A DNA stretch of 7,856 nucleotides from an uncultured Porphyromonadaceae bacterium (GCA_947178565.1 CAMWYV010000039.1:1-7856), one strand, 5' to 3'. Counted from the stretch's first letter, positions 1-7,320 are shown. The notes: generated by a model not told the origin, from the letters alone. A program made the numbers and translations.

Positions 1-237
1 ATCCTCTACATCAACCGTCTTTACAAGTTGCCCGGTGATTGAAAAAATATAGAAGCGCTCGGTCTTCTCAGCCTTCACACTCAGGGAAATGCCGGTGGAA
101 GTGGAAGATACGGTTGCGGCTTCATTCTCAAATCGCTCGGTTGTGAATGTCTGATCCTGTGACGGCATCGCATACCCATAGATACTGCTCACCGACACAC
201 ATAGAACTGCCAATATGTTTAGAATATATTTTTTCAT
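1..237 (-). CDS. Small secreted protein of unknown function, C-terminus cut by window edge
   Basis: An open frame runs leftward from ATG (237-235) for 79 codons with no stop before the window edge, so the gene is partial. The N-terminus (MKKYILNILAVLCVSV) has a basic start and a hydrophobic core typical of a Sec signal peptide; cleavage after about Ala23 (GYA) is plausible, giving an exported product. Residues 28-50 are polar and Ser/Thr-rich. Residues 52-79 include RFYIFSITGQLVKTVDV, which resembles the beta-strand pattern of C-terminal sorting-like (Por/T9SS-type) domains in small Bacteroidales exported proteins. That resemblance is from memory of the family style and would need the missing C-terminus (usually ending in a short basic tail) to confirm. 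A promoter lies directly upstream, so it is probably transcribed on its own. No enzymatic function is suggested. Confidence 0.72.
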   Translation of the reverse strand, partial: MKKYILNILAVLCVSVSSIYGYAMPSQDQTFTTERFENEAATVSSTSTGISLSVKAEKTERFYIFSITGQLVKTVDVED

Positions 238-252
238 TGCCTATAATTATTG

Positions 253-284
253 CAAAATTAGCTGTTTGCTCTGATATATCCAAT
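253..284 (-). promoter_or_regulatory. Bacteroidetes-type promoter of the small secreted protein
   Basis: On the minus strand the -7 element TAATTTTG (260-253) fits the Bacteroides consensus TAnnTTTG exactly. A -33-like ATTG (284-281) lies 20 bp upstream, a spacing also seen at two other promoters in this window. Only 15 bases separate the -7 box from the ATG, so the transcript leader should be about 10 nt or less. Confidence 0.6.
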
Positions 285-331
285 AGATTTAACAATAAAT
301 AGCAATTAATTGTGCAATAAAAATATTAAAC

Positions 332-378
332 AACCGTTGCCGCTCATACCCTGGTGTTTATGCGGCGAACCGTTGCCG
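332..378. repeat. 11-bp direct repeat flanking the 3' end of the DUF6291-like gene
   Basis: AACCGTTGCCG occurs at 332-342 and again at 368-378. The second copy encodes the last residues of the DUF6291-like protein and the first lies just beyond its stop codon. The flanking bases differ. The copies may be chance or the trace of a small local duplication. Confidence 0.5.
339..366 (-). terminator. Weak candidate terminator after the DUF6291-like gene
   Basis: Read on the minus strand, GCCGCATA (366-359) can pair with TATG-CGGC (348-345 and 342-339) across a two-base AG bulge, with a 10-nt loop. A T-rich stretch begins several bases further on. The stem includes the stop codon and is bulged, and the T-run is not immediately adjacent, so this is only a weak candidate. 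No better terminator is visible in the 120-bp gap before the next minus-strand gene. Confidence 0.25.
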
Positions 379-960
379 TGCTTCAGCTATGATACGATGC
401 CATGCCCTGCGCGAGAGCGATTCGTCAGGGGAGTGCTGGGTAAGAAGATGCTGGATGTATCTGATACGGTTTGACACAATATAATCCATATCCGATAGAA
501 AATCTTTTGTATTTTCAGGCGTTTTGCCGGCTTCAACAAGATCTTTGGCGCATAATATCACGAAATAGCGTATTTTATCTTCTGTAATTGAGGCATGCAT
601 CGCTCCCTGATTTATAAAGAATGGCTGGGGCGGAGTGTACGACCGGTAATAATCATGTGTAATCTTGTAGAGGTCGGGACCATTCTCGGTGCCGGTTACA
701 TCCTTGCTGACGACTGATGACTCTTCGGCTGATGAATTCTTGACTCCGGTCTTCTTCGCAAGCCTCTCCTCCCTGCGGCGAGCCTTTTCATCAAGTTCGT
801 AACGGATAAAGTCAAACGCCATGCGTGACACCGGCTGCATCTCTATAACTTCACCGGTAGCGGCATATTCTATAACAGCCTCATAAACCTCGCGGCGGAT
901 GTCATCCGGATAAGATTTGAGAACTTCGCGCCATTTTAATGCGAAAGTGAATTTTTTCAT
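358..960 (-). CDS. DUF6291-like protein, function unknown
   Basis: A 200-residue soluble protein with no signal peptide or membrane segment. Residues 1-58 (start MKKFTFALKWREVLKSYPDD, then REVYEAVIEYAATGEV and MAFDFIRYELDE) match my memory of the DUF6291 family, found in Bacteroidales chromosomes and in phage or prophage gene sets. A strongly basic patch follows (EKARRREERLAKK, 58-70), then a Ser/Glu-rich linker to about 95. The helical-looking C-terminal part (96-200) is unfamiliar to me; it contains aromatic-rich YKITHDYYRSYTPPQPFF and ends in a basic helix. Two folded parts joined by a flexible linker suggest a nucleic-acid or partner-binding protein, but this is inference. The gene stands alone, divergent from the glycogen operon, with its own promoter overlapped by a palindrome. 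Confidence is high that it is a gene, moderate for the family and nil for function. Confidence 0.85.
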   Translation of the reverse strand: MKKFTFALKWREVLKSYPDDIRREVYEAVIEYAATGEVIEMQPVSRMAFDFIRYELDEKARRREERLAKKTGVKNSSAEESSVVSKDVTGTENGPDLYKITHDYYRSYTPPQPFFINQGAMHASITEDKIRYFVILCAKDLVEAGKTPENTKDFLSDMDYIVSNRIRYIQHLLTQHSPDESLSRRAWHRIIAEARQRFAA

Positions 961-993
961 AGTGGTGTGTGATAGTATTAATCAATGTTGGTG

Positions 994-1025
994 CAAAAGT
1001 ATAATAAATATTTGCGAAATGCAAA
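994..1025 (-). promoter_or_regulatory. Bacteroidetes-type promoter of the DUF6291-like gene
   Basis: On the minus strand TTTG (1025-1022), exactly 20 bp of spacer, then TACTTTTG (1001-994), a full match to TTTG/TAnnTTTG. Transcription should start near 987, giving a leader of about 26 nt that is AC-rich with no Shine-Dalgarno sequence. The -33 box and most of the spacer lie inside the palindrome at 1007-1029. Confidence 0.72.
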
Positions 1026-1029
1026 TATT
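1007..1029. promoter_or_regulatory. Perfect palindrome overlapping the DUF6291-like promoter, candidate operator
   Basis: AATATTTGC (1007-1015) and GCAAATATT (1021-1029) are perfect 9-bp inverted arms around the 5-bp centre GAAAT. The site covers the -33 box and most of the spacer of the minus-strand promoter, where a dimeric repressor would block RNA polymerase. It lies about 145 bp upstream of the glycogen promoter's -33 box, so a role there is less likely. The binding protein is unknown. Confidence 0.5.
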
Positions 1030-1107
1030 GGTGCGTTTTTTTTTGAAAAAAGACATCTTTCTCATATTAGCCCGGTTTACGTGATATATTTAATGAAAGA
1101 TCTCATT

Positions 1108-1128
1108 TGATGTTGATTATCAGCATCA
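1108..1128. repeat. Inverted repeat upstream of the glycogen promoter
   Basis: TGATGTTGA (1108-1116) and TCAGCATCA (1120-1128) are inverted arms with eight of nine pairs matching and the ninth a G-T wobble, separated by TTA. The site ends about 46 bp before the -33 box at 1174, so it is not in the predicted transcript. This position suits an activator or other upstream regulator, though chance in AT-rich DNA is possible. A looser 7-bp inverted pair (ATCTTTC at 1055-1061, GAAAGAT at 1095-1101) lies just before it. Apart from these, the palindrome and the two promoters, I see nothing else in the 961-1233 gap. Confidence 0.35.
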
Positions 1129-1173
1129 TATATATGATTATATAACGGTGTGTCTTAGTAAAAGCAACTCCCT

Positions 1174-1205
1174 TTTGGATTTTTTTTATAAAATGTGTAC
1201 CTTTG
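1174..1205 (+). promoter_or_regulatory. Bacteroidetes-type promoter of the glycogen operon
   Basis: TTTG (1174-1177), 20 bp of spacer, then TACCTTTG (1198-1205) matches the TTTG/TAnnTTTG consensus exactly. The start should lie near 1212, leaving a leader of about 22 nt that is almost all A and T, with no Shine-Dalgarno sequence before the ATG at 1234. Confidence 0.75.
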
Positions 1206-1233
1206 CGGCTGATTTAATTGAATTTAAATTTAT

Positions 1234-2895
1234 ATGGACAGTTATAAAGTAGCGCTTGACCTGCTCTTTGAAACAAGCTGGGAGGTCTGCAACAAGATTG
1301 GAGGCATATACACAGTGCTTTCAACAAAGGCAAAAACGCTGCAGAAACTATACAAGGATAAGGTAATATTCATCGGTCCTGATGTTTGGAGTGATGAAAA
1401 TCCGAGTCCTTATTTTATTGATACCCCTTCCATTCTCGAGGACTGGAAAAATAAGGCTAAATTGCCCAAGGGGATAAATGTGAGAACCGGGCGATGGGAT
1501 GTGCCCGGCAAACCGATTGTTATACTCGTAAAATTTGAAGGAATATATGCTGACAAAGATCAGTACTATTCCGAGATGTGGAGCCGTTTTGGAGTGGATT
1601 CACTGCATGCCTACGGCGATTATGACGAAAGTTGTGCGTTTTCTCTTGCAGCGGGAGCTGTGATTGAAAGCGTTTGCTCTTTTTATAAGGCTACTCCCAA
1701 GAGTAAAAAAAGCGTCATAGCTCACTTTGACGAATGGCAGACCGGTATGGGTCTCCTATATGTCAAGTGGAAATTACCTCAGGTCGCTACTATATTCACT
1801 ACTCACGCAACCAGCATAGGTAGAAGTATCTGTGGCAATGGAAAGCCTCTTTACGGTTATCTGGATGCTTATAACGGAGACGTTATGGCGAGAGAGCTGA
1901 ATATGGAGGCAAAGCACTCTCTGGAAAAAGCCGCCGCTCATGCTGCTGACTGTTTCACTACTGTCAGTGACGTTACCGCCCGGGAGTGTGAGCAGCTTCT
2001 CGATCTCCGTCCCCACGTGGTTACACCAAACGGATTTGAGAAGAATTTTGTTCCGGCTCGTTCAAAATTTGATGATGCGCGTGCGGCTGCACGTAAAAAA
2101 CTTATTGATGTTGCAGAGGCACTCACCGGTAGAATATTTCCGGAAAACACGATGCTTGTTGCCACATCCGGCAGATGCGAGTATCGCAATAAGGGTATAG
2201 ACGTGTATTTGGATGCAGTCGCCTCACTCGGATTCAGCGATATCAAGCGTCCTGTTGTTGCTTTTGTCATGGTTCCTGCATGGATGAAAGAGCCTCGCGC
2301 CGATTTGAAAGAAGCTGTTGCGTCAGAAGCCAAGTCCGGCATTGCAGATCCGGTTATCACCCATTGGCTCAATAATCCGGGAGAAGATCCTATCATCAAC
2401 CGCATACACGGTATAGGGTTTACAAACGACAAGTTCTCGCGTACCTATGTTATTTATGTGCCATGTTACCTCAATGGTACAGACGGTATCTTTGATTCAG
2501 CATACTACGATCTTCTGATAGGTATGGATGCTACGGTTTTTCCATCTTATTATGAGCCGTGGGGATATACACCTCTTGAAAGTGTGGCTTTCGGAGTTCC
2601 TACAGTCACAACCTCGCTGAGCGGTTTCGGTCAGTGGATTCTTTCTACGACAGATAATAGATTCTCATCTTGCGGTGTTAATGTGATCGGCAGGGGAGAC
2701 GACAATTATTCTCAGGTGGTTGAGAATATCTCATGTTCTCTTCAGTTGCTGAACGATGCCGGTGAAGAAGAAACTGCAAAGATTTCTCAGGCAGCTTCAA
2801 AAACCGCTTCAAAAGCGGCATGGAGCTACTTTATCACATATTATATTGAAGCATTTGAGGTTGCTCTCGATTCAAAAAACAAAAGATTGAAATAA
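1234..2895 (+). CDS. Glycogen synthase, GT3 (eukaryote-like) family
   Basis: Transfers glucose from a sugar nucleotide to the non-reducing end of alpha-1,4-glucan in the cytosol. At 553 residues it has a GT-B fold with GT3 signatures rather than those of the usual bacterial GT5 GlgA. The N-terminal donor-loop motif is EVCNKIGGIYTV (17-28; GT5 has K-x-G-G-L). Further motifs are AHFDEWQ (163-169), TTHATSIGR (189-197), TVSDVTARE, VTPNG (263-267), GRCEYRNKG with R314, R318 and K320, and YYEPWGYTPLES, which contains the retaining-enzyme E-x7-E pair E441/E449. The C-terminus (QAASKTASKAAWSYFITYYIEAF) lacks the arginine cluster through which yeast and animal enzymes sense glucose-6-phosphate, so that control is probably absent. 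It is the first gene of the operon with glgP. The donor (UDP- or ADP-glucose) cannot be told from sequence. It carries about 13 ATA codons, unlike glgP. Databases often label this family glycogen/starch synthase, sometimes glgA. Confidence 0.95.
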   Translation: MDSYKVALDLLFETSWEVCNKIGGIYTVLSTKAKTLQKLYKDKVIFIGPDVWSDENPSPYFIDTPSILEDWKNKAKLPKGINVRTGRWDVPGKPIVILVKFEGIYADKDQYYSEMWSRFGVDSLHAYGDYDESCAFSLAAGAVIESVCSFYKATPKSKKSVIAHFDEWQTGMGLLYVKWKLPQVATIFTTHATSIGRSICGNGKPLYGYLDAYNGDVMARELNMEAKHSLEKAAAHAADCFTTVSDVTARECEQLLDLRPHVVTPNGFEKNFVPARSKFDDARAAARKKLIDVAEALTGRIFPENTMLVATSGRCEYRNKGIDVYLDAVASLGFSDIKRPVVAFVMVPAWMKEPRADLKEAVASEAKSGIADPVITHWLNNPGEDPIINRIHGIGFTNDKFSRTYVIYVPCYLNGTDGIFDSAYYDLLIGMDATVFPSYYEPWGYTPLESVAFGVPTVTTSLSGFGQWILSTTDNRFSSCGVNVIGRGDDNYSQVVENISCSLQLLNDAGEEETAKISQAASKTASKAAWSYFITYYIEAFEVALDSKNKRLK

Positions 2896-2918
2896 TATAC
2901 CACAAACAATAACGATTT

Positions 2919-5474
2919 ATGAAAATCCAAGTTAGCAACGCAAACGCACCCGTTTGGCGCGACTCTACAGTTAAGGCAGAACTCCCTTCAAAACTGAAGC
3001 CCCTTGAAGTTCTCGCCAAAAATCTTTGGTGGGTATGGAACAGCGATGCCAAAACACTTTTTCGTGATTTGAACCCCGATCTCTGGCGTAAAACCGGAGA
3101 AAACCCTGTGATGCTTCTCCAGCGTCTCTCAACAGAGCGTCTTGATGAAATTTCCAAGGATGCGGAAATGATGACCCGCATCGAGAAGGTTTACAAGCAT
3201 TTTCAGGACTATATGTCCAAGCCCATGCGCAAGGACGTTCCCTCTGTATCATACTTCTCTATGGAGTATGGTCTCTGCAATTGTCTGAAAATATATTCCG
3301 GAGGTCTAGGTGTGCTTGCCGGTGACTATATCAAAGAGGCTTCTGACAGCTGCGTTGATATGACAGCGGTCGGCTTTCTGTATCGCTACGGCTATTTCAC
3401 ACAGACTCTTTCTGTTGATGGTCAGCAGATCGCGAACTACGAGCCTCAGAACTTTAATCAGCTTCCCATCGACCAGGTTACAGACTCCGATGGCAATCCC
3501 GTTATTCTTGAAGTACCCTATCCCGGCAGAATCGTTTATTCTCACATCTGGAGAGTGAATGTCGGCAGAATGAAGCTCTATCTTCTTGATACCGACTTCG
3601 ACATGAACAGCGAATATGACCGCTCTATCACTCACCAGCTCTATGGAGGTGACTGGGAAAACCGTATCAAGCAGGAATATCTTCTCGGTATCGGCGGTGT
3701 GCTCATGCTCAAGAAACTCGGTGTGAATTCCGACCTTTATCACTGCAACGAAGGTCACGCAGCTCTTCTCAACCTTCAGCGTCTTGTTGATTATGTTCAG
3801 GGAAAAGGTCTTGATTTTGCTACAGCTCTTGAAATTGTACGTTCTTCATCCCTCTATACCGTACACACTCCCGTGCCTGCCGGTCACGACTATTTCGATG
3901 AAGGTCTCTTCGGCAAATATATGGGTGAATATCCTGCAAAACTCGGTATCTCATGGGAAGATCTCATGAATATGGGTCGCGAGAATCCGGGATCAAACGA
4001 GCGCTTCTCCATGAGCGTGTTCGCTCTCAATACCTGTCAGGAAGCTAATGGTGTAAGCTGGCTCCATGGTGAGGTTTCCAAGAAAATGTTTGCAGGTATA
4101 TGGAAAGGATATACATGGGAAGAAAGTCATGTAGGCTATGTTACCAACGGCGTTCACATGCCAACCTGGGCAGCTTCTGAATGGAAAGCGTTCTATGCTG
4201 ACCGTCTCGGTGAAAAGGTATTTGAAGATCAGAGCAACCCCAAGGCATGGGAGGCTATTTTCTCCGTGCCCGATGAAGACATCTGGAATCTCCGTATGCA
4301 GATGAAGAATAAGTTCATCAATTTTGTAAGACGTGATTTCAAAGAAAAATGGCTTGCAAACCAGGGTGATCCCTCTGCCGTGATGAGCATTCTTGATAAG
4401 ATCAACCCTAATGCCCTTATCATCGGCTTCGCCCGCCGCTTCGCCACTTATAAGCGTGCGCACCTTCTCTTTACCGACCTTGACCGTCTTGCCAAGATTG
4501 TAAACAACGAGCGTTTCCCCGTTCAGTTCGTATTCTCAGGTAAGGCTCACCCCGCAGACGGTGCCGGTCAGGGACTCATCAAGCGCATAATGGAAATCTC
4601 CAGAATGCCTCAGTTCCTCGGCAAGATTATCTTCCTTGAAGACTACAATATGATTGTCGCAAAGCGTCTTGTTACCGGTGTTGACATCTGGCTAAATACT
4701 CCAACACGTCCTCTTGAAGCATCCGGTACTTCCGGCGAAAAGGCTGAAATGAACGGTGTGCTCAACTTCTCGGTGCTTGACGGATGGTGGTATGAAGGCT
4801 ACAAGTTTGACGAAAAAGCAGGTTGGGCGCTTACTGAAAAGCGTACTTTCACCGACCAGTCTCAGCAGGATAAACTTGACGCCGCTACAATTTATTCGAT
4901 GCTTGAAAACGAGATCGTTCCTCTCTACTTCGAGAAAAACTCAAAAGGATATTCTCCCAAGTGGATTCAGTATATCAAAGGTTCGATCGGTCATATCGCG
5001 CCTCACTTCACCATGAAGCGCATGATTGACGATTATATCTCTCGTTTCTACCTGCCCGAAGATAAGCGCTTCAATGCTCTATGCAAGAATGATTTCGCTC
5101 TTGCAAAAGAAATTGTGGCATGGAAAAACAAAGTTGTAGAGGCATGGGATGGCATCAAGGTTGAAAAACTTGATATCGCACAGCCCGCTCTCAATGCTAC
5201 CGGTCAGAAGTATGAGGTCACCGCTGTTATCGACACAAACGGTCTCGGTAAGGATCTCGCTCTCGAATATGTTTCATATCAGGTTGAGGACGGAGTGGAG
5301 CATCTCTTCGAAACCAAGCAGTTCAAGGTAGTGAAAGAGGAAGGAAATGTTGTCACATATCAGCTCTCTGAGAAGCTGCGTGAGGCAGGCGTTTACCGCT
5401 ATGCTTTCCGTCTCTATCCAACTAATCCGAATCTGCCCCACCGTCAGGACTTCGCATACGTGCGTTGGATCTGA
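2919..5474 (+). CDS. glgP: Alpha-glucan (glycogen) phosphorylase, short-type GT35 family
   Basis: Releases glucose-1-phosphate from alpha-1,4-glucan ends using phosphate and pyridoxal phosphate. The 851-residue protein begins with a DUF3417-like region (about 12-115, [10 protein letters not shown] at 32-41), the mark of the short alpha-glucan phosphorylases rather than the classical GlgP/MalP/muscle type. Motifs in order are [18 protein letters not shown] (127-136), HCNEGH (275-280), HTPVPAGHD (316-324), NGVHMPTW (410-417), [11 protein letters not shown] (503-513, with R507 and K512 likely equivalent to phosphate-site R569 and K574 of rabbit phosphorylase) and [10 protein letters not shown] (600-609), where K608 is the PLP-binding lysine. 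All expected catalytic landmarks are present. About 100 C-terminal residues look like a beta-rich extension. It follows the synthase by 23 bp without a Shine-Dalgarno sequence and is closed by a terminator. Codon use is strongly biased (CGT/CGC, ATC/ATT, about 3 ATA), suggesting high expression. Confidence 0.96.
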   Translation: MKIQVSNANAPVWRDSTVKAELPSKLKPLEVLAKNLWWVWNSDAKTLFRDLNPDLWRKTGENPVMLLQRLSTERLDEISKDAEMMTRIEKVYKHFQDYMSKPMRKDVPSVSYFSMEYGLCNCLKIYSGGLGVLAGDYIKEASDSCVDMTAVGFLYRYGYFTQTLSVDGQQIANYEPQNFNQLPIDQVTDSDGNPVILEVPYPGRIVYSHIWRVNVGRMKLYLLDTDFDMNSEYDRSITHQLYGGDWENRIKQEYLLGIGGVLMLKKLGVNSDLYHCNEGHAALLNLQRLVDYVQGKGLDFATALEIVRSSSLYTVHTPVPAGHDYFDEGLFGKYMGEYPAKLGISWEDLMNMGRENPGSNERFSMSVFALNTCQEANGVSWLHGEVSKKMFAGIWKGYTWEESHVGYVTNGVHMPTWAASEWKAFYADRLGEKVFEDQSNPKAWEAIFSVPDEDIWNLRMQMKNKFINFVRRDFKEKWLANQGDPSAVMSILDKINPNALIIGFARRFATYKRAHLLFTDLDRLAKIVNNERFPVQFVFSGKAHPADGAGQGLIKRIMEISRMPQFLGKIIFLEDYNMIVAKRLVTGVDIWLNTPTRPLEASGTSGEKAEMNGVLNFSVLDGWWYEGYKFDEKAGWALTEKRTFTDQSQQDKLDAATIYSMLENEIVPLYFEKNSKGYSPKWIQYIKGSIGHIAPHFTMKRMIDDYISRFYLPEDKRFNALCKNDFALAKEIVAWKNKVVEAWDGIKVEKLDIAQPALNATGQKYEVTAVIDTNGLGKDLALEYVSYQVEDGVEHLFETKQFKVVKEEGNVVTYQLSEKLREAGVYRYAFRLYPTNPNLPHRQDFAYVRWI

Positions 5475-5497
5475 TTGTGATAAACTTATTTTAGTGG

Positions 5498-5531
5498 ACG
5501 GGCGATGTCGGTTAGGCATCGCCCGTTTTTT
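5498..5531 (+). terminator. Intrinsic terminator of the glycogen operon
   Basis: ACGGGCGATG (5498-5507) and CATCGCCCGT (5517-5526) form a perfect 10-bp stem with a 9-nt loop, followed directly by a six-T run (5526-5531). It begins 23 bp after the glgP stop and ends before the pyrK promoter, so it separates the two operons. Confidence 0.9.
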
Positions 5532-5565
5532 AGCACTCATTTCACTGCACGTGTATAAAAATAGG

Positions 5566-5573
5566 TATATTTG
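5566..5573 (+). promoter_or_regulatory. -7 element of the pyrKD promoter
   Basis: TATATTTG matches TAnnTTTG. No clear TTTG lies 19-21 bp upstream, so the -33 half is weak. Only 15 bases separate the box from the pyrK ATG, predicting a leader of about 9 nt with no room for an attenuator or riboswitch. Confidence 0.6.
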
Positions 5574-5588
5574 CAAAAATAATTCATT

Positions 5589-6365
5589 ATGACTAAAAAA
5601 GAAGCCACAGATTTTATCGTGAGCGAGTGCAGGCATTTGTCGGAAATGTATTCACTATTGATTCTGACTCCTGCCGACGGCTCAGCTCTTCCGGAAATTC
5701 TTCCGGGGCAGTTTGTTCAGGTAAAGGTGCCTCACTGCGCGGATGTGATGCTGAGACGTCCCATATCTATCAATAACGTGGAGCCTGAAAAGAATACCGT
5801 CTGGCTGCTCGTACGCCGTGCCGGTAAGGGCACCGATACTCTTGCATCGCTTGAGGCTGGTGAAAAAGTGAATATCGTTCTTCCGCTCGGCAATTCATTC
5901 TCTATGCCCGGGAGCAAGGATGCGAAGATTCTGCTTATAGGGGGTGGAGTGGGTGTAGCGCCGCTGCTGTATTTCGGAAAGGTTCTCAAACAGAACGGAT
6001 ATACTCCGGAATTTCTGCTTGGTGCCCGCTCCGGGAAAGACCTTCTGCAACTTGAGCTTTTTGAGCAGATAGGTAAAGTACATTCATCCACCGAGGACGG
6101 CTCCTATGGTGAGAAAGGACTGGTTACGAAAAACAGCGTCCTTGCATCAGGAATCGACTGCATATATTGCTGTGGTCCGGCACCGATGATGAAGGCAGTG
6201 GCAGTTGAAGCCAGAAGAATAGGAGCTGAATGCGAGGTCTCGCTAGAGAATATGATGGCTTGTGGAATAGGAGCTTGCCTCTGCTGCGTGGAGAAAACTG
6301 TGAAAGGAAATGTGTGCGTCTGCACAGAAGGTCCGGTATTTAATATAAATAAACTCACATGGTAG
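5589..6365 (+). CDS. pyrK: Dihydroorotate dehydrogenase B, electron-transfer subunit
   Basis: Carries electrons from the FMN of PyrD through a 2Fe-2S cluster and FAD to NAD+, in the cytosolic PyrD2K2 complex of de novo pyrimidine synthesis. At 258 residues it has the usual length and domain order. An N-terminal FAD-binding beta-barrel carries RRPISI (56-61). The NAD-binding domain has GGGVGVAPL (118-126) and CCGPAPMM. The C-terminal cluster motif [11 protein letters not shown] continues to [10 protein letters not shown]. By comparison with characterised Lactococcus lactis PyrK, the 2Fe-2S ligands should be C225, C230, C233 and C245; C232 and C243 are extra cysteines beside them. The stop codon lies inside the start of pyrD (7-bp overlap), which fits translational coupling of subunits made in equal amounts. 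Neither this gene nor its leader shows a pyrimidine-sensing element. Confidence 0.96.
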   Translation: MTKKEATDFIVSECRHLSEMYSLLILTPADGSALPEILPGQFVQVKVPHCADVMLRRPISINNVEPEKNTVWLLVRRAGKGTDTLASLEAGEKVNIVLPLGNSFSMPGSKDAKILLIGGGVGVAPLLYFGKVLKQNGYTPEFLLGARSGKDLLQLELFEQIGKVHSSTEDGSYGEKGLVTKNSVLASGIDCIYCCGPAPMMKAVAVEARRIGAECEVSLENMMACGIGACLCCVEKTVKGNVCVCTEGPVFNINKLTW

Positions 6366-7264
6366 ATTTAAGTGTAAATATAGGAGCGCTGAAACTGAAG
6401 AATCCGGTTATGACCGCATCCGGAACTTTCGGTTATGGTGAAGAATTCGCTGACTTTTTTGACCTGTCTCGTCTCGGCGGATATATAGTTAAAGGCACTA
6501 CTCTTGAACCTCGTGAGGGGAATCCTTATCCAAGGATGGCTGAGACTCCTTCGGGAATGCTCAATGCCGTCGGGCTCCAGAATAAAGGCGTTGACTACTT
6601 TATAAATACTATATATCCGCGTATCTGTGATATTGATTCTCAGATGGTGGTGAATGTGAGCGGAGCAAAAATAGAGGATTATGTGGAGGTGTGTCGCCGT
6701 CTGTCTTCACTTGACCGTCTTGAAGCGATAGAGGTGAATATCTCCTGCCCGAATGTCAAGCAGGGAGGTATGGCTTTCGGCACAACCTGCGAGGGCGCCG
6801 CACAGGTGACAAAGGCTGTGAGAGAAGCGTGGAACCGCACTCTCATCGTTAAATTATCGCCTAATGTCACTGATATAACCGAGATAGCGAAAGCTGTCGA
6901 GGCAGAAGGCGCTGACGCTGTATCGCTGATCAATACGATGCTTGGCATGGCTATAGATGTTGAGAAACGTAAACCATGTCTGTCAACCATTACCGGAGGT
7001 CTTTCAGGACCTGCAGTGCGCCCTGTTGCCGTGAGAATGGTATGGCAGACTGTAAAAGCCGTCCGGATTCCAGTTATCGGTCTCGGTGGAATAATGAATG
7101 GTAGAGATGCCATGGAGTTCATTCTTGCCGGTGCGACAGCGGTGCAGGTAGGTACTGCCAATTTCGTGGATCCTACGGTGTGTGATAAGGTTGTATCATA
7201 TCTCGAGGACTATTGCATTCGCCACGGATTCAGTTCTATCTCGGAACTTAGAGGACTTATTTAA
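6359..7264 (+). CDS. pyrD: Dihydroorotate dehydrogenase, class 1B catalytic subunit
   Basis: Oxidises dihydroorotate to orotate, the fourth step of UMP synthesis, passing electrons from FMN to PyrK. The 301-residue TIM barrel is complete. Visible landmarks are ASGTFGYG (20-27), K45 in VKGTT, NAVGLQN (69-75) at the substrate site, [11 protein letters not shown] (127-137) with C130 as the active-site base, K165 in [16 protein letters not shown] (213-222), and the FMN-phosphate motifs GLGGI (241-245) and VGTANF (264-269). A cysteine rather than a serine base, no membrane helix, and linkage to pyrK place it in class 1B (NAD-linked) rather than the quinone-linked class 2 or fumarate-linked class 1A. 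The ATG at 6359 overlaps the end of pyrK; there is no Shine-Dalgarno sequence, and the first residues ([17 protein letters not shown]) align with the family start. A hairpin terminator follows. Confidence 0.96.
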   Translation: MVDLSVNIGALKLKNPVMTASGTFGYGEEFADFFDLSRLGGYIVKGTTLEPREGNPYPRMAETPSGMLNAVGLQNKGVDYFINTIYPRICDIDSQMVVNVSGAKIEDYVEVCRRLSSLDRLEAIEVNISCPNVKQGGMAFGTTCEGAAQVTKAVREAWNRTLIVKLSPNVTDITEIAKAVEAEGADAVSLINTMLGMAIDVEKRKPCLSTITGGLSGPAVRPVAVRMVWQTVKAVRIPVIGLGGIMNGRDAMEFILAGATAVQVGTANFVDPTVCDKVVSYLEDYCIRHGFSSISELRGLI

Positions 7265-7284
7265 TTAAATTACACAGTAATATT

Positions 7285-7320
7285 ACCGCCCGCGCTATTG
7301 AAGTGCGGGCGGTTGTGTTT
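7285..7320 (+). terminator. Terminator after pyrD, possibly shared with the convergent regulator gene
   Basis: ACCGCCCGCGC (7285-7295) pairs with GTGCGGGCGGT (7303-7313): ten Watson-Crick pairs, one G-U wobble and a 7-nt loop. The tail TGTGTTT (7314-7320) is an imperfect U-tract. It sits midway between convergent genes ending at 7264 and 7336. On the minus strand the tail is AATATTAC, so termination in that direction would be weaker. Confidence 0.75.

Noticed and set aside
1031..1051. T-run followed by A-run (TTTTTT-G-AAAAAA) in the divergent intergenic region, as a bidirectional terminator
   Set aside because: It is an AT-only inverted tract with a one-base centre and no GC stem, and no gene ends nearby on either strand; it is more likely a curved or promoter-flanking A-tract.
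1938..2432. 164-codon minus-strand open frame inside the glycogen synthase gene
   Set aside because: It lies opposite a well-supported GT3 enzyme, has Ser/Ala/Thr-rich composition typical of antisense reading, and shows no recognisable domain or promoter.
3306..4463. Minus-strand open frames of 150 and 156 codons inside glgP
   Set aside because: Both are antisense to conserved phosphorylase motifs, have no family resemblance, and arise from the strong codon bias of glgP.
5498..5588. Pyrimidine-responsive attenuator or riboswitch ahead of pyrK
   Set aside because: The only hairpin with a T-run lies upstream of the -7 box at 5566-5573 and is therefore the glgP terminator; the predicted pyrK leader is too short for such a device.
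6679..7161. 160-codon minus-strand open frame inside pyrD
   Set aside because: It is opposite the catalytic core of PyrD, and its Ser/Thr/Ala/Pro-rich translation is a reading-frame shadow.
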